64,000 bases of DNA from a virus. The stretch covers positions 1 through 64,000 of IMG/VR virus record IMGVR_UViG_3300008110_000181; one strand, written 5' to 3'. Below are positions 1-8,160 of this stretch, in pieces. The translations under genes and the position numbers were made by a program. Each line of letters opens with the position of its first letter. Position 1 is the first letter of the stretch. The notes under the pieces were generated by a model that was given only the letters and a program-made list of their open reading frames with translations, had not been told where the DNA came from and made no database searches.

Positions 1-1326
1 CACCTGCTGATTTATGAACGGAAGATACTTCTTAATGATCTTCGTTTTTACACCATCGTCCTTGAGTAAGGAGTAGGCAAAATCGTAATAAACGATTTCT
101 TCTTTTTTCTTTGAGAGGTCTTCGAATGTTTTTTGGAGATTGGTTTGAAATTCTTCTAGCTTCTCATGCTCAGTATTTCGGTTTGCAAGGTTTTGGGTAA
201 TAGTTTGAATTTCAGATTCAAGTTCTCGTATTTGTCTCTGGTTGAGGTTAATCCGAGTATTGTTTTGAGAAATCTCATGGTTGAGTTTCGTAATCTCCTT
301 GGAAAGTGCAATGAATTGACGCTCTCTCTCCTGTTCTATTTTTATAGTCTCCTCTAGATCTTGATAACCTTTCTGGAGTTCCTTTGCTTTATTTTGAGCG
401 TCTGTAATTCTATTTAACCGAAATGATTCTTCAATAGTCTGAGTACAGGTAGGGCATACCGTATTTTCGGTAAAAAACTTATGCTCTTTGGTAATTCCAG
501 ATACTTTTTGCGATATTTTACCCTTGAGATTGTTTAGTTTTACTAACTTGTCTCCAGCACCAACAACCTCTTCTTGTTCCTTCATGAACTTAAAAATAGA
601 CTCTTCAGTTGTAGCAATCTCACCCATATAAATGCCAACTTCAGAATCTAACTTGGCAATCTTTTCTTGGTTGGCATTAATATTGGCATTACCACGATTC
701 TCAAGTTCATTGATAAACTCTTGCTGCATCTTCATCTTGTCCTTAAGAGTTTCCTTCTTAAGTTCAAGAGACTTGACTTGATCCTTCTTCTCACGGATCT
801 TATCCTTAATCAGAGCATTCATCGCAGAGAAGATGCGAATATCCAAAAGATCTTCAATCACTTCACGACGGTGTGCAGTCGCAAGTTGCATAAAAGGCAC
901 AAAAGTACTGCTACCCAGAATCACAATCTGAGTAAAAGACTTGTAATTAACCTTGAGAATATTTTCTTCTAGAATCCGTTGATTTGCACGATCATCTGCT
1001 TCTTTGTGTAGTGGATTACCATTTACTTCAATATCAAAAATATTTGGTTTGATACCACGACGGACCAAATAATCCCGACTATTGACAGTGAACTCAATTT
1101 CAACCAAACAATCTTTCTCATTGGTAGTGTTCACCAATTGAGGTTTGTTGATTTTACGAAATGGTTTATTGAATAATACAAATGTAAGAGCATCAAGAAC
1201 GGTAGACTTACCAGCACCATTAGTTCCAATGATTAAGTTTGTATGATTTTTTTCAAAGTCAATCTCTGTAAATTGATTACCAGACGAGAGAAAATTTTTG
1301 TATCTAATCTTGTGGAATACTAGCAT
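1..1326 (-). CDS. 46: gp46 recombination endonuclease subunit (Rad50/SbcC-like), C-terminus cut by window edge
   Basis: ATPase subunit of the T4 gp46/gp47 nuclease, which resects DNA ends for recombination-dependent replication. The frame is open for 442 codons from the ATG at 1326 to the window edge. The Walker A motif GTNGAGKST lies at about residues 34-42. A zinc hook CPTC lies at residues 291-294 between long charged coiled-coil stretches. T4 gp46 is about 560 residues, so roughly 120 C-terminal residues with Walker B are outside the window. The start overlaps the end of the DUF3110 gene by 23 bases. Its partner gp47 just upstream appears broken. Confidence 0.95.
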   Translation of the reverse strand, partial: MLVFHKIRYKNFLSSGNQFTEIDFEKNHTNLIIGTNGAGKSTVLDALTFVLFNKPFRKINKPQLVNTTNEKDCLVEIEFTVNSRDYLVRRGIKPNIFDIEVNGNPLHKEADDRANQRILEENILKVNYKSFTQIVILGSSTFVPFMQLATAHRREVIEDLLDIRIFSAMNALIKDKIREKKDQVKSLELKKETLKDKMKMQQEFINELENRGNANINANQEKIAKLDSEVGIYMGEIATTEESIFKFMKEQEEVVGAGDKLVKLNNLKGKISQKVSGITKEHKFFTENTVCPTCTQTIEESFRLNRITDAQNKAKELQKGYQDLEETIKIEQERERQFIALSKEITKLNHEISQNNTRINLNQRQIRELESEIQTITQNLANRNTEHEKLEEFQTNLQKTFEDLSKKKEEIVYYDFAYSLLKDDGVKTKIIKKYLPFINQQV

Positions 1327-1579
1327 CTTTTGGGGGAATAACGATATCGTCAGGAGTGATCACAGCATACTTGTAATTATACATCTTGCAAGTCTTTATG
1401 GCAAGTTCATCATCAACTTCAACCACATCCATTTCAGTTTCTTCTTGATCTTCTAACTGTAGAGCATATCTTACTGCATCATCCTCATCCTCAAACAGAA
1501 ATAAGACCTTTTGACCATATTGGTCCTGAACTGCATAGGCACCGTCGTCTTTTCTGTCTTTGAGTGTAAGGAGAAACAT
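1304..1579 (-). CDS. DUF3110 family protein
   Basis: A 91-residue acidic protein whose central stretch (VLFLFEDEDDAVRYALQLED) matches the DUF3110 pattern I know from cyanobacteria. Its function is unknown. It sits between the two nuclease subunit genes 47 and 46 and overlaps the start of 46, so it is part of that operon. Its family points to a cyanobacterial host or origin. Confidence 0.8.
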   Translation of the reverse strand: MFLLTLKDRKDDGAYAVQDQYGQKVLFLFEDEDDAVRYALQLEDQEETEMDVVEVDDELAIKTCKMYNYKYAVITPDDIVIPPKDASIPQD

Positions 1580-2002
1580 TTACTCTACCTCGCAAGCTTG
1601 TCGATAAAGATCCTGAAAAATACCTTTGATGATGTTCTTATCAAATTCAAATTCTGCTTCTTCAATATAACGATTCAAAATTGACATTGTATTTTCCTCT
1701 TCATCAATTTCAAAGTCTTCATTTTCTTGAATATCAAAGTTCTCAACGATTTTGAGATCTTGAATACCCACCGTATAAAGTTTGTCAATAAACTTCTCAA
1801 AATCTTTAGGTTTTGATTTCTTACGAACAATCACCTTAACAATCTTATTCTCATACTCAGTAGCATCAAATAATTGATAAGGAGTATCTTCGTAATAAAG
1901 GTTATAGAATAATTTATAAGGATTGTTGATTGGAGTATGTGTCAGGGTTTCCGTATCAAAAATATGAAATCCACGAGTATCATTTACATCTGTCCAATAC
2001 AT
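1580..2002 (-). CDS. 47: gp47 nuclease, C-terminal fragment (gene interrupted by deletion and frameshift)
   Basis: This frame encodes the C-terminal domain of the Mre11/SbcD-like nuclease gp47. The opening residues MYWTDVNDTRGFHIFDTET align with the T4 gp47 segment ENDPRGFWMFDTETE. The frame continues upstream of the ATG as NPYE, the expected preceding residues, and then meets the N-terminal fragment in a different frame. The ATG at 2002 is therefore an internal methionine, not a natural start. Either a separate polypeptide is made or the gene is dead or misassembled. Confidence 0.85.
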   Translation of the reverse strand: MYWTDVNDTRGFHIFDTETLTHTPINNPYKLFYNLYYEDTPYQLFDATEYENKIVKVIVRKKSKPKDFEKFIDKLYTVGIQDLKIVENFDIQENEDFEIDEEENTMSILNRYIEEAEFEFDKNIIKGIFQDLYRQACEVE

Positions 2003-2003
2003 T

Positions 2004-2477
2004 TCATAAGGATTCTAGGTGTCCCATTGCAACTTTTGCTTTGGTTTTTTTGATTTGGTTTAAAGTTTGTTCCTGATTTTCTGGGTTGATCCAGGGCAAA
2101 ACCATGATTTTGAGACCACCAACAGTTATCTCTGTTGCTTCACTATAAGTCTTGACATTTGGGTAAGTTTGAAGTAACAGACCTGGAGAATTGACACTGT
2201 TGGTTGATTTGTAGTATGTGTCGTGATTTCCGATAATCATATGAACATCATACTTTTTCAAATTGTCAAACACAACTCTCTTTGACCATTCAAGACTTTG
2301 GTAATCAATTGACTTGCGACTATCAAAAGCATCACCCATATGAATGACTGCCTCTACCCCGTGTTCTTCAAGGGCAGGAAAAAATACATTCTTATAGAAA
2401 AGTTCAAAGTAATCGTGAAGATACTTTGATCCTTTTTTCGCACCGTAGTGACTGTCAGTTATAATTGCAACCTTCAT
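2004..2477 (-). CDS. 47: gp47 nuclease, N-terminal fragment (truncated)
   Basis: N-terminal half of the gp47 Mre11-type phosphoesterase. Metal-binding motifs are visible: DSH at residues 8-10, GDAFDSR from residue 48, GNHD at 83-86 and GH at 152-153. After GHLE the frame runs into a stop at residue 158. In T4 gp47 about 44 residues, including the GHFH metal site, separate the two segments joined here. The product would lack the final metal ligands and the capping domain. It overlaps the end of gene 55 by 4 bases. Confidence 0.9.
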   Translation of the reverse strand: MKVAIITDSHYGAKKGSKYLHDYFELFYKNVFFPALEEHGVEAVIHMGDAFDSRKSIDYQSLEWSKRVVFDNLKKYDVHMIIGNHDTYYKSTNSVNSPGLLLQTYPNVKTYSEATEITVGGLKIMVLPWINPENQEQTLNQIKKTKAKVAMGHLESL

Positions 2478-2947
2478 CGGTTCCTGTATTGAATGGCGTC
2501 TTTGATACTATTATAGTCCGAACTACTGCCAGAAAGCAAGCTATCGTCAACAACCATAACTTCATCAAATCCAGTCCGTTCAATGATCTTGGTTTTAATA
2601 TCCAGTTGTTTCTTTTCTTTTTGAATACGTCTAAGAAATGCATAATGAATAATCTGAGTAAAGTATGCAAAGGGATTCTTGGACTTCTCTGGATCAAAAT
2701 TATGAATGTACTGAACGCAATTTTCAATTCCATCAGAAATCATATCCTCACGGAACATATAATTCACAAAATTTGGTTTATATGATAAATGAGTCGCAAT
2801 CTTCAGAAAACACTCACCCAAGTAGTTTGTAATACGGGGTTTCGGTAAACCTGCTTCTTTTGCAGCAGCAACCTTTGTCCGATAAACAATCAGTGCTTCT
2901 AATAATTCCTTATTATTTACATAATGTTCTGTTTTCTTCTTGGGCAT
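2474..2947 (-). CDS. 55: gp55 late-transcription sigma factor
   Basis: Phage sigma subunit that redirects host RNA polymerase to late promoters (TATAAATA boxes). It is 157 residues long; T4 gp55 is 185. The region MISDGIENCVQYIHNFDPEKSKNPFAYFTQIIHYAFLRRI matches sigma region 2 and the gp55 family. It follows a consensus host-type promoter and precedes gene 47. The many late boxes in this window are its expected targets. Confidence 0.92.
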   Translation of the reverse strand: MPKKKTEHYVNNKELLEALIVYRTKVAAAKEAGLPKPRITNYLGECFLKIATHLSYKPNFVNYMFREDMISDGIENCVQYIHNFDPEKSKNPFAYFTQIIHYAFLRRIQKEKKQLDIKTKIIERTGFDEVMVVDDSLLSGSSSDYNSIKDAIQYRNR

Positions 2948-2978
2948 AGCATTGGACTCATTATTATAACTTTTGTTT

Positions 2979-3008
2979 ATTATAACACATTTTTCAAGGG
3001 CTTGACAA
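2979..3008 (-). promoter_or_regulatory. sigma70-type promoter for gene 55
   Basis: On the minus strand TTGTCA (3008-3003) and TATAAT (2984-2979) are separated by 18 bases. The -10 box ends 31 bases upstream of the gene 55 start. A second TATAAT lies at 2968-2963. This host-type promoter would start the 55-47-DUF3110-46 operon before late transcription begins. Confidence 0.65.
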
Positions 3009-3024
3009 GATACAAAAACATGTG

Positions 3025-3060
3025 TAGACTACCTTTGTCTGGGTTGAAGATGGGAGTCTA
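3025..3060 (-). terminator. possible hairpin terminator
   Basis: On the minus strand a stem TAGACTCCC / GGTAGTCTA (one mismatch, 18-base loop) includes the stop codon of the upstream gene. It is followed a few bases later by a run of five T. It separates the uvsW side from the gene 55 promoter. The T run is short and offset, so this is uncertain. Confidence 0.4.
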
Positions 3061-3465
3061 GCTTTCTTTAATACCTTTAAAGATTCTTTCAAGTTTCTTG
3101 CGAGCATCTTCCACTGAAGACAAATATCCCATCTTCGAAGATAATTTTACTTTACCTGATGGATTGTAAACATCAATTGAATCATCATCTTCGATATAAT
3201 TATTGTAAATATTGATTAATCTTTTATCTTTAGTTTCAGTCATTGTAATAATTTTATCTAGTTTAACAATAAAGAAATCATCATTTGCCATTTCCATCCA
3301 TGGTTTTACTTTAATGTGAGCTCCATGTTGATTATGAAATGCTTTCATCGTAACTGGATTTTGAAGAACTACAACAGGATCTCCATCATTTTCATCTATC
3401 AGAACTAATGATAGAATTTCTTCACCTGATACTAGTTTAATAATTGCGTAAAACTCGTCTCCCAT
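3058..3465 (-). CDS. conserved cyanophage protein, Sm-like fold suspected
   Basis: This 135-residue protein lies between uvsW and gene 55. The first half (KLVSGEEILSLVLIDENDGDPVVVLQNPVTM) resembles the Sm1-type strand pattern of LSm/Hfq-like small beta barrels. The C-terminal third is charged and helical. I infer an RNA- or nucleic-acid-binding accessory role from the pattern only. Its start abuts the stop of uvsW, so they are cotranscribed. Confidence 0.75.
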   Translation of the reverse strand: MGDEFYAIIKLVSGEEILSLVLIDENDGDPVVVLQNPVTMKAFHNQHGAHIKVKPWMEMANDDFFIVKLDKIITMTETKDKRLINIYNNYIEDDDSIDVYNPSGKVKLSSKMGYLSSVEDARKKLERIFKGIKES

Positions 3466-4712
3466 TAGTTCTTTAGTGGTATGTTTACAATATCATAATT
3501 AAAGTTTTCTTCGTTATAAACTTTGATTCTTTCGATTAAGTGATTGAGAGTATAATTTTTTCTTGACTTATAACTGATATCATCGGCAATGTCATATAGA
3601 GTTGCTTTGGTTTTATTATCGCCTTTTCTGAGAACTCTACCGATTGACTGAAGATTTCTGATTCTTGATTTAGATGGTGAAGCAAAGATTACATTATGTA
3701 GATTCTTGATATTAATACCAGTAGAAAAAGTTCCGTATGATGCAACGATGATTGCGTTGTTTTCTTTTTCAGTAATTTCTCTAACCTTTTCTCGATCTTC
3801 TGTATCTACACCACCATGCACAAAGAACACATGGCGTTGTTCAACTGTACCATTATTTATGAGTTCGTATAAAGGTTGTCCGTGACCTTCAACTCTGGAA
3901 AAAAGAATGAGAGTATTACCTTTAAGATCAAGAGCAAGATTACGAATAAACTTGTTGCGTTTCTCGTGATTGATAATATACTGAACCTCATCCTCAAAAG
4001 TCTCAAATTTATTCGGTGGGTGTTTCAATAGAAGTATATTGATATCCAATTTAGCAACGTGACCCTTCTGCATCAGTTCTTCTGTTCTGATGATTTTATA
4101 TGAAGGACCAAATAAACCTTCTAGAACCCACTTGTGTGTTTGTGTTCCGTCTAGAGTTCCTGTAAAACCGTAACGAAATTTAGCATCAGAAAGTTTTGTC
4201 ATTATAGATACTAATGACTTTGATTTAAACTGGTGTGCTTCATCTCCAACGACCACATTAAATCTTGAGAAATATTGTCGGGGAAGTTTGTAGATGGTTG
4301 GAGATATCAACAACTTTCGATTGTGTCTTAAAGCGTCGTATACTCCCTCAACTTGGTACTCACGGGGAGCATACTTGCAAATAGAAGTCATATAATCTTT
4401 GACTCCTTCTTTTGAGATATGCTCATTTACCTCAAAAGGAAGACCATAGAACTTATTGTTCGTGAACTCATAAGTGTACTCATGATTTTCACAAAAACGG
4501 GTAAGTTTATCTAATAGACCTACATAGATCTCACCTGTTTGTGTGTTGAATAAACGAATTTTTCCATCCCAGTGCCTATTGCGGAACTGTGGCATGAATT
4601 TTGCTCCTGGCACGTCAAATGTGAACTGATCTGCAAGTTCGTAATAGACGTGCGGTTCTGCTTTTACTTGAAGATATACCTCGTTCTTTTTTGAAATGAT
4701 CAAATGAGACAT
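3465..4712 (-). CDS. uvsW: UvsW RNA-DNA helicase with internal deletion of Walker A
   Basis: Superfamily 2 helicase of T4 type that unwinds R-loops and branched DNA. Visible parts are the N-terminal substrate domain, the DEAH box (residues 157-160), GFTGTLDGT, and the C-terminal helicase lobe with ASYGTFSTGINIKNL and QSIGRVLRKG. After LLISPT (133-139) the sequence jumps directly to IYKLPRQYFSRF. In the family these are separated by the Walker A motif and a further 70-90 residues. The deletion keeps the frame but removes ATP binding, so the product should be inactive. Length is 415 against about 500 in T4. Confidence 0.93.
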   Translation of the reverse strand: MSHLIISKKNEVYLQVKAEPHVYYELADQFTFDVPGAKFMPQFRNRHWDGKIRLFNTQTGEIYVGLLDKLTRFCENHEYTYEFTNNKFYGLPFEVNEHISKEGVKDYMTSICKYAPREYQVEGVYDALRHNRKLLISPTIYKLPRQYFSRFNVVVGDEAHQFKSKSLVSIMTKLSDAKFRYGFTGTLDGTQTHKWVLEGLFGPSYKIIRTEELMQKGHVAKLDINILLLKHPPNKFETFEDEVQYIINHEKRNKFIRNLALDLKGNTLILFSRVEGHGQPLYELINNGTVEQRHVFFVHGGVDTEDREKVREITEKENNAIIVASYGTFSTGINIKNLHNVIFASPSKSRIRNLQSIGRVLRKGDNKTKATLYDIADDISYKSRKNYTLNHLIERIKVYNEENFNYDIVNIPLKN

Positions 4713-4735
4713 ATACTCATAATATTACTTATGAG

Positions 4736-4742
4736 TATTTAT
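4736..4742 (-). promoter_or_regulatory. late promoter box upstream of uvsW
   Basis: ATAAATA on the minus strand, 23 bases upstream of the uvsW start, matches the core of the T4 late box TATAAATA. Confidence 0.5.
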
Positions 4743-4746
4743 TGAC

Positions 4747-5178
4747 TCAATTGAAACCTGCTTGGAACCTATGCCACTCAATTGCGTTTTTAATTTGAAA
4801 AGTTCGATTCGCAACTGTTTTTATAACTTCTTCAAGAAACTTGAGCATAATATCATAATATCTAATTTTGAGATCAATTTTATTTAACCTCTCATCGGCA
4901 TCCAGATGCCTCTGTAATGCCTCTTTGTCTCTAACCTTATATGGGAAAGGTTCCTCCTCATACACCTCTATTGGTGCCTTTCCCGTATAGTAATTATACC
5001 TTTCAAGTCTAACCTTACTATAAGTTTCTCTTGCTTTCTCACGTAGCAAAGTAATTGTATTATAGATGGTATAATACTTTGCATGGAGTTGAGGAATTTT
5101 TAAAGATTCATCATGTAAATTATCAGGGTCAATAACAGAATCTCTCTGCCACATCTCCTGGATTTCATCAAGATTCAT
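4747..5178 (-). CDS. uvsY: UvsY recombination mediator
   Basis: Loads the UvsX recombinase onto gp32-coated single-stranded DNA. The length of 143 residues matches T4 UvsY (137). The opening MNLDEIQEMWQRDSVIDPDNL, the central YNYYTGKAP and the C-terminal NAIEWHRFQAGFN are characteristic. It sits between a tail-tube-like gene, with a 4-base overlap, and uvsW, the usual cyanophage arrangement. Confidence 0.93.
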   Translation of the reverse strand: MNLDEIQEMWQRDSVIDPDNLHDESLKIPQLHAKYYTIYNTITLLREKARETYSKVRLERYNYYTGKAPIEVYEEEPFPYKVRDKEALQRHLDADERLNKIDLKIRYYDIMLKFLEEVIKTVANRTFQIKNAIEWHRFQAGFN

Positions 5179-5714
5179 AAAGGTTTGCCGTTTTTGCCCA
5201 GGATATTATAGACAGTATACTTGAAAGTGACCTCTGCTGTAAAGTAGTTTACATCAGTGTCTTGTGCTTCAAATTCTAATGAGGTTAAATAAGTTGGAAA
5301 AAGATCTTTAAACCTCACCACCGCAGTAGTATTATAGTTACTATTTAAAATATGTAAACTTCCATCACTAAAGGATTCTAGTATATCTGATATACCATCT
5401 TCATTTGTTGTAAAATCTTTAAATTGTTGTGTTGTTTCTGGGAATCCCAATCCAGTCAACCAATTGTGAATTGCCATGTAATTCTTAAGATCTTCATCAA
5501 CTAAAAATCTTAAGTTTAAATCACCATAGATTAGTTTATCACCAGGTACATCAATATCCTTGAGATATGATGGTTGAATTGTTGTACCTAAAGATATTTC
5601 TGGTATTCTAGCAGAATTACAGAAAAAAGAAACTTTTTGGTTTTTTGCTAAAGTAAATTTAAAACCAATTGGTGACAAAAAATTTCTATTCTGTATTTGG
5701 TTCTCAAAGGCCAT
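5175..5714 (-). CDS. tail-tube-fold structural protein (gp19 family paralogue)
   Basis: A 179-residue protein with the gp19-like pattern: SARIPEISLGTTIQPSYLKDIDVPGDKLIYGDLNLRFLVDEDLKNYMAIHNWLTGLGFP, then a beta-rich C-terminus ending FKYTVYNILG. The bona fide gp19 lies at 10989-11582, so this is a second tube-fold protein, perhaps a tail-baseplate junction component in the style of gp48 or gp54. It lies right after the strong terminator of gene 23. Confidence 0.78.
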   Translation of the reverse strand: MAFENQIQNRNFLSPIGFKFTLAKNQKVSFFCNSARIPEISLGTTIQPSYLKDIDVPGDKLIYGDLNLRFLVDEDLKNYMAIHNWLTGLGFPETTQQFKDFTTNEDGISDILESFSDGSLHILNSNYNTTAVVRFKDLFPTYLTSLEFEAQDTDVNYFTAEVTFKYTVYNILGKNGKPL

Positions 5715-5732
5715 TTTTATTTTTATTTAGAT

Positions 5733-5758
5733 AAAAAAAGAGGGTCCGCAGACCCTCT
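5733..5758 (-). terminator. strong intrinsic terminator after gene 23
   Basis: On the minus strand an 8-bp perfect stem AGAGGGTC / GACCCTCT with loop TGCG is followed directly by seven T. It lies 21 bases after the gene 23 stop codon and ends the highly expressed capsid transcript. Confidence 0.93.
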
Positions 5759-5778
5759 GATAGATATGTGAATCGAGA

Positions 5779-7170
5779 TCACATGAGGTTGGTAACACGT
5801 ACTCTTCTGTAGTAACGGTTTGCGTTAGCAGTAAGAGCACTTGTACCAGCAGCAGTACCAGAAGCAAGAGCACCGTTATTAGCAAATGGGTTAGCAACAA
5901 TGCCATAACGGGTCTTGAATCCGATCTTAGGCTGGAAGCTCGTCTCACCAACTGCACGTACCATCTGAAGAGGTACATATGGGCAATAGAAGAGACCAGC
6001 ATCATAAGGGGAAGAACCCTTATAACCTACAACGTAGTACTGAGCACCAGATCCAGCAGAACCAACGTTTGCCGAATATGGGTCAATATATACACGATAC
6101 TTACCTTGGAGAACACCAGCAAAGGTATTGCCAGTATCGTCTACGTTCAGGTTAGCATTGAGTGCAGGGGTGTAGTCGAGAACACCAGCCATGGTCAGTG
6201 CTGAAGCAACGTCAGCAGAGCACATGATGATGTTGCCCTTCCCTCTACGAGTTCTTTGTGCAATTGCGTTTGCATCACGCTCGATTTGGAAGATCAGACC
6301 CTTGAACTTTTCAACAGACCAACGACCGTTGGAGTCAACGTCAAGGTCAAAAGTACCTGCGGTAGCAACGTTTGACTGAGCACCTGCTTCAGCAACGTTG
6401 TAGATGGTACGAATGACTTCACGGTTGATTTCTGCAAGAATTTCAGTTGACAGAATGTTTGCCAACTCAGCTTCTGCATTCAGACCGTGAATTGCCTTGA
6501 GGTCCTGAGCAAGCTCAAGTGAGTACTCAGCCTTGAGGGCTCTTGAACGTGCGGTAACGGTGACCTTCTCGATTGAGAATGCCATCTCGTTGAACGAACC
6601 AGAGTCTCCGCCAAGGTTCTCTGAGTCACCGGTGTGCATACCAGTGTTTACATTATAGGTGCCTGAGTCATTCAGAACTGCAGGGTTATCACCAGTTTGT
6701 GCTGCAGTGGTGCCGATACCAGTTGCGGTAAGTGAACCAGCAGCATTCTGACCAGAGAATCTGGTATTTACTTCATTGAAGAATGCTTCATCACCAGTCT
6801 GGCTGGTGTAACGTGAACGCATTGCGAAGATGAGTCCAGTAGGACCGTTCATTGGTTGAACACCTGCGAGGTCATATGCGACCAGGTTAGGCATTGAACG
6901 TCTGATCAGTGAGATCAGAACTGGGTCGAAACCTGCAACAGGAGCATTAGCAAGACCACCATATGCACCCGAGTTTGCTACAGCATTACCCGAGTTGGTG
7001 ATTGGGGTTTCGGAAAGAAACTCACGCTCTTCACGAAGTGTTTTTTCTTGGTTCTCCAGGAGAACTGCGGTCACCATTCTGCGATGTGCATCTTTGATTT
7101 CTCCAAGACCATTATGGTCTAGGAGTGGTGCCCACTTCTCCTGCAGTTGTTCTGCATTGAACATTTGCAT
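5779..7170 (-). CDS. 23: gp23 major capsid protein precursor
   Basis: Main hexamer subunit of the T4-type head. It is 463 residues with the family landmarks NLVAYDLAGVQPMNGPTGLIFAMRSRY and GLNAEAELANILSTEILAEINREV. The N-terminal segment contains FLSE at residues 51-54, a good match to the (L/I)xE cleavage rule of prohead protease gp21, so maturation probably removes about 54 residues. Terminator and gp22 flank it as in other cyanomyoviruses. Confidence 0.97.
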   Translation of the reverse strand: MQMFNAEQLQEKWAPLLDHNGLGEIKDAHRRMVTAVLLENQEKTLREEREFLSETPITNSGNAVANSGAYGGLANAPVAGFDPVLISLIRRSMPNLVAYDLAGVQPMNGPTGLIFAMRSRYTSQTGDEAFFNEVNTRFSGQNAAGSLTATGIGTTAAQTGDNPAVLNDSGTYNVNTGMHTGDSENLGGDSGSFNEMAFSIEKVTVTARSRALKAEYSLELAQDLKAIHGLNAEAELANILSTEILAEINREVIRTIYNVAEAGAQSNVATAGTFDLDVDSNGRWSVEKFKGLIFQIERDANAIAQRTRRGKGNIIMCSADVASALTMAGVLDYTPALNANLNVDDTGNTFAGVLQGKYRVYIDPYSANVGSAGSGAQYYVVGYKGSSPYDAGLFYCPYVPLQMVRAVGETSFQPKIGFKTRYGIVANPFANNGALASGTAAGTSALTANANRYYRRVRVTNLM

Positions 7171-7216
7171 TTGAATTTACCTCTTTAGGAAAGTTAGTTT
7201 GACTATGATCTATAAA

Positions 7217-8119
7217 TCACTTTTTAGAAACTCTATTCAGAGTCTGAAGATATGATTCCATCAAACCAGAAACTGGTTGATGTGAACCTTCAATACCTTC
7301 GGAGATTGTTTCTGAATTGTTTCTCTGAGTACCAGCATTAGATGGGAAGTATGATTCCCTCAGGGTTACTAGTTTCTCACGATAGTTCTCTTCACTATCA
7401 AACTCAACATTTTCGGCAAGAGAAGCGAGTTTGTCCTTCTGAGAAAGTGCAAGACCCTCAGTGACATCTGCAAAGATTACATCAGCAACCGACTCTGCTA
7501 ATCTTCTATTTAGAGCAACGTTTCTTTGAATTTGCTCGTTGAGTTTTTCTTCCATTTCATCAAGTTTATCTACCATGCTCTCGATTACATCATATCTATC
7601 TTCAGGGATTGTTACATAATGATCTTCAAAAAGATTGATAGCAGCTTCAAAAATGGTACGTGCCTTCTCTTGGAATTCCTCAGAAAGCTCTTCACCTGCA
7701 AGGAGAGCATTGACATCTTCTTCGATATCAAACTCTTCTTCAACTTCTTCCTCTTCCTCTTCTACTTCCTCTTCAGAAGAAACTTCGGCAACTTCCTCAT
7801 CTTCTTCTGCTTCTACTTCTGCATCAACAAGTTCTTCTTCCTCTTCGGTCTCTTCTTTGACACCGGCAGGCATTGGATCTGCTGCTTTAGCACCCTTGTT
7901 GACAATATTCTTAACCTGAGAAAGAGTTGCACCAGGCGTTTTTAACTTTGCCGAATCATCATCGGACTTATAGTTTTCTGGGGTAGGACCACCAAGATCT
8001 TCCCAAGAACCTGATTGGCCATCAGGAATACCTGTGGTCAATTTAGGCATTGGATCTGCAGGCTTGGCTCCTTTGGTTACTACGTTTTCCATTTCTTGTA
8101 AATTGCTACCAACGGACAT
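7217..8119 (-). CDS. 22: gp22 prohead core scaffold
   Basis: Scaffolding protein inside the prohead, degraded by gp21 on maturation. It is 300 residues with a glutamate-rich block at about 90-140 and a helical C-terminal half. The N-terminus contains a repeated unit, TKGAKPADPMP and NKGAKAADPMP, about 55 residues apart. It sits between genes 21 and 23 as in T4. Confidence 0.9.
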   Translation of the reverse strand: MSVGSNLQEMENVVTKGAKPADPMPKLTTGIPDGQSGSWEDLGGPTPENYKSDDDSAKLKTPGATLSQVKNIVNKGAKAADPMPAGVKEETEEEEELVDAEVEAEEDEEVAEVSSEEEVEEEEEEVEEEFDIEEDVNALLAGEELSEEFQEKARTIFEAAINLFEDHYVTIPEDRYDVIESMVDKLDEMEEKLNEQIQRNVALNRRLAESVADVIFADVTEGLALSQKDKLASLAENVEFDSEENYREKLVTLRESYFPSNAGTQRNNSETISEGIEGSHQPVSGLMESYLQTLNRVSKK

Positions 8120-8150
8120 TTGTTTAGATATTTTTGTATTAATCTATATT

Positions 8151-8158
8151 TATTTATA
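8151..8158 (-). promoter_or_regulatory. late promoter TATAAATA for genes 22-23
   Basis: A perfect T4 late box on the minus strand, 31 bases upstream of the gene 22 start. It would give the abundant scaffold and capsid transcript that ends at the terminator at 5733-5758. Confidence 0.8.
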
Positions 8159-8160
8159 AA

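Noticed and set aside
2004-2477. Intron or intein as the cause of split gp47
   Set aside because: Introns add sequence; here conserved sequence is missing at the join and no intron or homing endonuclease is present.
5724-5730. CTAAATA late box in front of the tail-tube-like gene at 5175-5714
   Set aside because: It lies inside or right after the T run of the gene 23 terminator and would leave only a few bases of leader; likely chance.
7526-7945. Long open frames opposite gp22
   Set aside because: Low-complexity glutamate codons read on the other strand give Ser- or Phe-rich frames; classic shadow.
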